DNA of 7,881 bases, taken from contig PXDR01000165.1 of the NCBI GenBank assembly GCA_003566335.1, positions 1 to 7,881 on the forward strand, read 5' to 3'. Position numbers and translations under genes: made by a program. The DNA comes from Cyanobacteria bacterium T3Sed10_344R1. GTDB lineage: Bacteria; Cyanobacteriota; Cyanobacteriia; Phormidesmidales; Phormidesmidaceae. This document shows, piece by piece, positions 4,953 through 7,881 of the stretch. Numbering within the stretch: position 1 is the first letter of the stretch; each line of letters starts with the position of its first letter. Below the pieces are notes generated by a model. That model searched no databases, was not told the origin of the DNA, and worked only from the letters and a program-made list of their open reading frames with translations.

Positions 4953-6179
4953 ATGACGGATCATTCTTCAGACCCTCAATCGGCCTACGCCCCCACCCAG
5001 CGCTGGCGTCAACTGCTGGCCTATGGTCTGCTTACCTTGACCGGCACCGGGGCGATTATGCTATCCAGCCAAACCGCCCCCTCCTCAGCCCGACTGATTG
5101 AGCCGCCCCTAGTGGCCCAAAACTCCCCCGGCAGTGCAGTCTTGTCGAACCGGGGCAGCAACTTCATTGCCGATGTGGTGGAAGAAGTGGGGCCTGCGGT
5201 GGTGCGAATCAACGCCGCCCGCACGGTGACCCAGCGCCAGCCCAGCATTTTCAATGACCCGGTGTTTCGCGAGTTCTTTGGTGATTTAGGTGGGTCGGTG
5301 CCCCCTTCTAGCCGCGTCCAGGAAGGTACGGGCTCTGGCTTCATCATTGACAATAACGGCACGATTTTGACCAATGCCCACGTGATTGAAGGGGCCAACC
5401 GGGTGACGGTGACCCTGCGGGATGGACGAGAGCTGCCGGGTCGGGTGGTGGGGCAAGATGCCCTGACCGATGTGGCGGTGATTCAGGTTGAGGCCAACAA
5501 CCTGCCGACGGTGTCGGTGGGCAACTCCGACCAGTTACGGCCTGGGGAATGGGCGATCGCAATCGGCAATCCCCTGGGCCTAGACAACACCGTCACCGTG
5601 GGCATCATCAGCGCCACGGGCCGCAGCAGCGCCCAAATTCGCGTCCCCGACCAGCGGGTGCAGTTCATCCAAACCGATGCGGCGATCAACCCCGGCAACT
5701 CCGGCGGGCCGCTGCTGAATGAACAGGGCCAAGTGATTGGCATGAACACCGCCATCATCGGCGGGGCTCAAGGGTTGGGCTTTGCAATCCCGATTAATAC
5801 GGCCCGCAATATTGCCGATCAGCTAATCGCCAATGGACGAGTGGATCACCCTTACTTGGGTATCCAGATGCAGACCCTGAGTGCGGCCCTGCGGGAGCAA
5901 ATCAACCGCGATCGCAGCAACAATCTCTCCGTCACCGCCGAGCGCGGCGTGCTGGTGGCGCAGGTGATGGCCAACTCCCCCGCAGCCCGTGCCGGACTGC
6001 GGGCTGGAGATGTGATTACCGCCATCGACGGCAATAGCGTCACCACGGCAGATCAAGTACAGCAGCGGGTGTCTCAAGCGGCGATCGGCAGTCCACTCCA
6101 GCTGGAAATTCAGCGCGGATCTCGGTCGAGTACAGTGGCGGTGTCTCCGGCAGCCATGCCCACCCGCGCAGGCCGCTAG
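4953..6179 (+). CDS. HtrA/Deg-family serine protease (HhoA/HhoB/HtrA-like)
   Basis: This 408-residue trypsin-like protease/chaperone handles protein quality control outside the cytoplasm. A hydrophobic stretch (LLAYGLLTLTGTGAIML, about 21-37) is a signal peptide or membrane anchor, followed by a Pro/Ser-rich linker. The protease domain has the full triad: H143 in TNAHVIEG, D173 in ALTDVAV and S250 in NPGNSGGPLL. A substrate loop, QGLGFAIPI, follows. A single PDZ domain occupies about 300-394 (HPYLGIQM, SPAARAGLRAGDVITAIDG). One PDZ domain plus a membrane segment fits the cyanobacterial HhoA/HhoB/HtrA trio, but I cannot tell which member this is. Start chosen from GGTGA. HIP1 octamers lie at 5553-5560 and 5908-5915. 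A strong terminator follows, so the gene is probably transcribed alone from the 205-bp region after phoH. Confidence 0.95.
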   Translation: MTDHSSDPQSAYAPTQRWRQLLAYGLLTLTGTGAIMLSSQTAPSSARLIEPPLVAQNSPGSAVLSNRGSNFIADVVEEVGPAVVRINAARTVTQRQPSIFNDPVFREFFGDLGGSVPPSSRVQEGTGSGFIIDNNGTILTNAHVIEGANRVTVTLRDGRELPGRVVGQDALTDVAVIQVEANNLPTVSVGNSDQLRPGEWAIAIGNPLGLDNTVTVGIISATGRSSAQIRVPDQRVQFIQTDAAINPGNSGGPLLNEQGQVIGMNTAIIGGAQGLGFAIPINTARNIADQLIANGRVDHPYLGIQMQTLSAALREQINRDRSNNLSVTAERGVLVAQVMANSPAARAGLRAGDVITAIDGNSVTTADQVQQRVSQAAIGSPLQLEIQRGSRSSTVAVSPAAMPTRAGR

Positions 6180-6203
6180 CCCCTGGCGTCACGGTGTCTG
6201 CCC

Positions 6204-6235
6204 AGCCCCGATCCAGCTTTGGATCGGGGCTTTTT
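6204..6235 (+). terminator. Intrinsic terminator of the HtrA-family protease gene
   Basis: GCCCCGATCC (6205-6214) and GGATCGGGGC (6221-6230) form a perfect 10-bp GC-rich stem. A6204-T6231 can extend it. The loop is AGCTTT and a five-T tract (6231-6235) follows. It starts 25 nt after the stop codon. Confidence 0.93.
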
Positions 6236-6252
6236 AGAGTCCAGGCTCTAAA
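6233..6252. repeat. Second small palindrome overlapping the terminator T-tract
   Basis: TTTAGAG (6233-6239) and CTCTAAA (6246-6252) form a perfect 7-bp inverted repeat around TCCAGG. Its left arm uses the T-tract of the htrA terminator. It lies 26 nt before the next ATG, so it could be an operator or leader hairpin for that gene. Function is unknown. Confidence 0.5.
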
Positions 6253-6265
6253 CTGGAAGCCCAGT

Positions 6266-6271
6266 GAGGGG
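6266..6271 (+). promoter_or_regulatory. Shine-Dalgarno GAGGGG for the M15-like gene
   Basis: GAGGGG ends 7 nt before the ATG at 6279 and overlaps the alternative GTG at 6264. It therefore favours the ATG as the true start. Confidence 0.7.
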
Positions 6272-6278
6272 CAAGCCA

Positions 6279-6866
6279 ATGGCAGCTAGGCAAAACACCC
6301 AACCCTTAGGCAAGTATTTAACTCTGGCAGCGTTTTGTACCTGCACCCAGACCTATGCCCGCTATGCCGACCAGATTGATCCGTTTCCCAAAAATCTAGC
6401 GGAAACCCTGCCAGCCTTAGAGGCACTGTGTCGGCATGTTCTTGATCCCGTGATTGATCAATTTGGCTGGGAGCGGTTTCAGCTGACCTACGGCTTTTGC
6501 TCTGCCGATTTGAAGCGGTGGCTGGCCAAGAAAGATCCGTTGACGGGGAAGAAGCACGGCATCGCTACCCCCAGTCTGGATCAACACATGGCCCATGAGG
6601 TGAATCAGAATGGGCGCTATTACTGCGATCGCCTGGGCGCGGCCTGCGATTTTAGGATTGTGGATTTGCCCAGCGATGAGCTGGTGGATTGGATTGTGGC
6701 CCAAAGGCTGCCGTTTGACTCGCTGTATTTCTATGGGGCCGATCGCCCAATCCACATCAGCTACGGCCCCCAGCATAAAGGAGCGATTTGGACGTTCACC
6801 CGGCAGGGAACGCCAACCCGTCAAGGGACTGAGCGCTGGACGAGCGCCCCTCCATCGCCAGATTGA
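6279..6866 (+). CDS. Peptidase M15-like protein (putative zinc peptidase)
   Basis: This 195-residue protein resembles the M15 D-Ala-D-Ala carboxypeptidase/endolysin fold in outline. LGKYLTLAAFC (about 10-20) corresponds to the usual 'F-T-x-x-E-F' N-terminal element. The helix LPALEALCRHVLDPVIDQFG (44-63) precedes LTYGFCSADLKRWL (69-82), the position of the SGYRS-type motif. Candidate zinc ligands are H103 (SLDQHMAHE), D124 (GAACDFRI) and H159 (RPIHISYGP). In classical M15 enzymes the first His and Asp are about 7 residues apart; here they are 21 apart, with an inserted NQNGRYYCDRLG segment, so this is a divergent branch. No signal peptide is evident, so the protein may act in the cytoplasm or on a non-wall substrate. 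The tail (about 174-195) is basic and Pro/Ser-rich. Start chosen from the strong Shine-Dalgarno. The family call is by motif reading only. Confidence 0.68.
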   Translation: MAARQNTQPLGKYLTLAAFCTCTQTYARYADQIDPFPKNLAETLPALEALCRHVLDPVIDQFGWERFQLTYGFCSADLKRWLAKKDPLTGKKHGIATPSLDQHMAHEVNQNGRYYCDRLGAACDFRIVDLPSDELVDWIVAQRLPFDSLYFYGADRPIHISYGPQHKGAIWTFTRQGTPTRQGTERWTSAPPSPD

Positions 6867-6880
6867 TTGCCTTGCGGCAA
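6867..6880. repeat. Small hairpin just after the M15-like gene
   Basis: TTGCC (6867-6871) and GGCAA (6876-6880) pair around TTGC, directly after the stop codon. On the minus strand the loop reads GCAA, a stable GNRA tetraloop. No T-tract follows on either strand, so it is at best a transcript-end structure between these convergent genes. Confidence 0.35.
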
Positions 6881-6927
6881 AGCCTGGGATCAGGGCAATT
6901 CCTGTCAAAAACTCAGCGTCCCCAAAA

Positions 6928-6954
6928 TCTCAAAGTTCTCAAAGCTCTCAAGCC
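6928..6954. repeat. Three-copy 9-bp tandem repeat
   Basis: TCTCAAAGT, TCTCAAAGC and TCTCAAGCC lie head-to-tail in the gap between the convergent genes. Just downstream, CAATCAGC is directly repeated at 6964-6971 and 6979-6986, the second copy running into the end of the minus-strand gene. This looks like slippage-prone simple sequence. Confidence 0.6.
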
Positions 6955-6981
6955 CCAGAGTCCCAATCAGCCGTTTCTCAA

Positions 6982-7305
6982 TCAGCTTTCAGGGGCAAAG
7001 TCAGCGGCGCTCTCGTCCCAGGTGGCGACGGGCTTGAGAATGGGGGGGATTTCGGCATTGGGGGCAAACTCTAACAGGGTTTCGCGGTAGCCCAAGTAGC
7101 CGGATTCGGTAAAGCTGTTGAGCAGTCGCCCGAGGGCTACCCAGACGCTGGCTTCATATTCCCAGTTGCGATCGCGGCGGGAGCGGTCAGCAATGGATCG
7201 TAAGGCCCAAAAGTAGCTATTGCGGACGGTGGAGCCAGTTTTGTTGTAGGCGGGCACGTCGTCGCGATGGATGTAGAGGACTGAGTCCTGTAAGTAAACT
7301 CGCAT
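6982..7305 (-). CDS. Unrecognised small protein, 107 residues
   Basis: I do not recognise this family. The frame runs from an ATG at 7305 to a stop at 6982 and encodes a soluble-looking protein with no signal peptide, membrane helix or cysteine motif. It is rich in Tyr, Trp and Arg (WALRSIADRSRRDRNWEYE at about 33-51), with SVWVALGRLLNSFTESGYLGYRETLLEF (about 53-80) likely helical, and a Pro/Ala/Glu-rich end. The composition is protein-like, and the frame fills the space between two better-known genes, which favours a real gene. No clear Shine-Dalgarno precedes the start. It is divergent from the ABC ATPase gene (49 bp apart) and convergent with the M15-like gene. A HIP1 octamer lies within it (7168-7175). 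Confidence 0.65.
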   Translation of the reverse strand: MRVYLQDSVLYIHRDDVPAYNKTGSTVRNSYFWALRSIADRSRRDRNWEYEASVWVALGRLLNSFTESGYLGYRETLLEFAPNAEIPPILKPVATWDESAADFAPES

Positions 7306-7354
7306 AGTGATAGCTTAAAAGACTAATGTCCCAGGATCTAGAGCCAGCCTAGTT
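7306..7354. promoter_or_regulatory. Divergent intergenic region, 107-residue gene / ABC ATPase
   Basis: This 49-bp gap separates two divergent starts and should contain at least one promoter unless promoters lie within the genes. I see no convincing -10/-35 pair or operator. Confidence 0.3.
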
Positions 7355-7881
7355 ATGACCGCCGCTGTTTCGCTCCAGAATGTCCACAAGGTTTACAACA
7401 ATGTGCCGGTGGTGAATAACCTGTCTTTTTCGATTAAGACAGGCGAGGTTTTTGGCTTGCTTGGGCCGAATGGGGCCGGTAAATCCACCACGATTCGGAT
7501 GCTGACCACCCTGGCTCAGCCCACCCAAGGAGATATGGTTGTGGCGGGGTATGACGTATGCCGCCAGCAGCTAGAGGTGCGGCAGCAGATTGGGGTGGTG
7601 CTGCAGCAGACCAGCGTGGATGGGGATCTCTCCGTTTGGGAGAATATGGAGCTCCATGGCCGGATGCACCATATCCCCAAGGGACGGCGACAGACTGCGA
7701 TCGCAGAGTGGCTCAGCTTTGTGGCGCTAACCGACCGCCGGGATGACAAAGTGAAAACCCTGTCCGGCGGCATGAAGCGACGGCTGCAAATTGCCCGGGC
7801 GTTGCTGCATGAGCCCAAAATTTTGTTTTTGGATGAGCCGACGGTGGGGCTTGATCCCCAGACGCGGCGGCGGTTGTGGGA
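7355..7881 (+). CDS. ABC-2-type transporter ATP-binding protein, N-terminal part (truncated by window end)
   Basis: The first 175 codons of an ABC ATPase are present, running off the window edge. Walker A GPNGAGKST (37-45), the Q-loop region VVLQQTSVDGDLSVWENM (81-98), signature LSGGMKRRLQIARAL (136-150) and Walker B ILFLDEPTVGLDP (156-168) are all intact. The signature LSGGMKRRL and TVGLDP, with the short form of the N-terminus, match the DrrA/NodI/CcmA-like subclass that powers ABC-2 exporters of drugs, lipids or polysaccharide. The substrate cannot be told, and a membrane partner is expected downstream. The ATG at 7355 follows AGTT with no strong Shine-Dalgarno. It directly precedes VSLQNVHKVY, the normal first strand. 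A HIP1 octamer lies at 7697-7704. Confidence 0.93.
   Translation, partial: MTAAVSLQNVHKVYNNVPVVNNLSFSIKTGEVFGLLGPNGAGKSTTIRMLTTLAQPTQGDMVVAGYDVCRQQLEVRQQIGVVLQQTSVDGDLSVWENMELHGRMHHIPKGRRQTAIAEWLSFVALTDRRDDKVKTLSGGMKRRLQIARALLHEPKILFLDEPTVGLDPQTRRRLW

Noticed and set aside
6928..6986. CRISPR-like direct repeats
   Set aside because: Units are only 8-9 bp, adjacent or 7 bp apart, with no regular spacers and no cas genes.
6610..7074. Long plus-strand frame across the M15-like gene and the 107-residue gene
   Set aside because: It is a shadow of the M15-like gene in another frame, then runs through repetitive spacer and antisense to the 107-residue gene. Its predicted protein has no family features.

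Overview
The window looks like a stretch of core cyanobacterial chromosome. The evidence is the photosystem II genes psbH and psbN, a carboxysome-type beta-carbonic anhydrase, and 11 exact copies of the cyanobacterial HIP1 octamer GCGATCGC in 7.9 kb, where chance would give about 0.1. The DNA is GC-rich and densely coding. Several proteins resemble those of Synechococcus elongatus and Leptolyngbya-like lineages, but I cannot name the species from the sequence alone. There are no transposase, phage, CRISPR, tRNA or rRNA genes.

Layout. Positions 1-170 hold the end of lipA (lipoyl synthase), then ccaA/icfA (234-1028). A MITE-like imperfect inverted repeat (1061-1145) lies between ccaA and the convergent gene pth (1167-1802, minus). 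The minus strand continues upstream with a TatA/B-type translocase subunit (1882-2232) and psbH (2446-2649). An intrinsic terminator (2360-2401) separates psbH from tatA. psbN (2730-2861, plus) diverges from psbH across an 80-bp AT-rich promoter region.

After a structured 254-bp leader come rpsP (3116-3364), a KH-domain RNA-binding protein (3339-3776) and phoH (3779-4747). Their ends overlap or abut, so they form one tightly coupled RNA/ribosome operon. A signal-anchored HtrA/Deg serine protease (4953-6179) follows and ends in a near-perfect terminator (6204-6235). Next are an M15-like putative Zn peptidase (6279-6866), a small unrecognised minus-strand gene (6982-7305), and the first 175 codons of a multidrug/ABC-2-type ATPase (7355-7881, cut by the window edge).

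Functional themes are CO2 fixation (CcaA converts bicarbonate to CO2 inside the carboxysome), photosystem II assembly (PsbH, PsbN), thylakoid or envelope protein export and quality control (Tat, HtrA), and translation or RNA metabolism (Pth, S16, KH protein, PhoH). No gene-free stretch exceeds 300 bp. The longest is 2862-3115, the rpsP leader, which holds several competing inverted repeats. I found no convincing new multi-gene system. The items most worth a second look are the rpsP leader, the M15-like protein with an enlarged metal-motif spacing, the 107-residue orphan, and the MITE between ccaA and pth.
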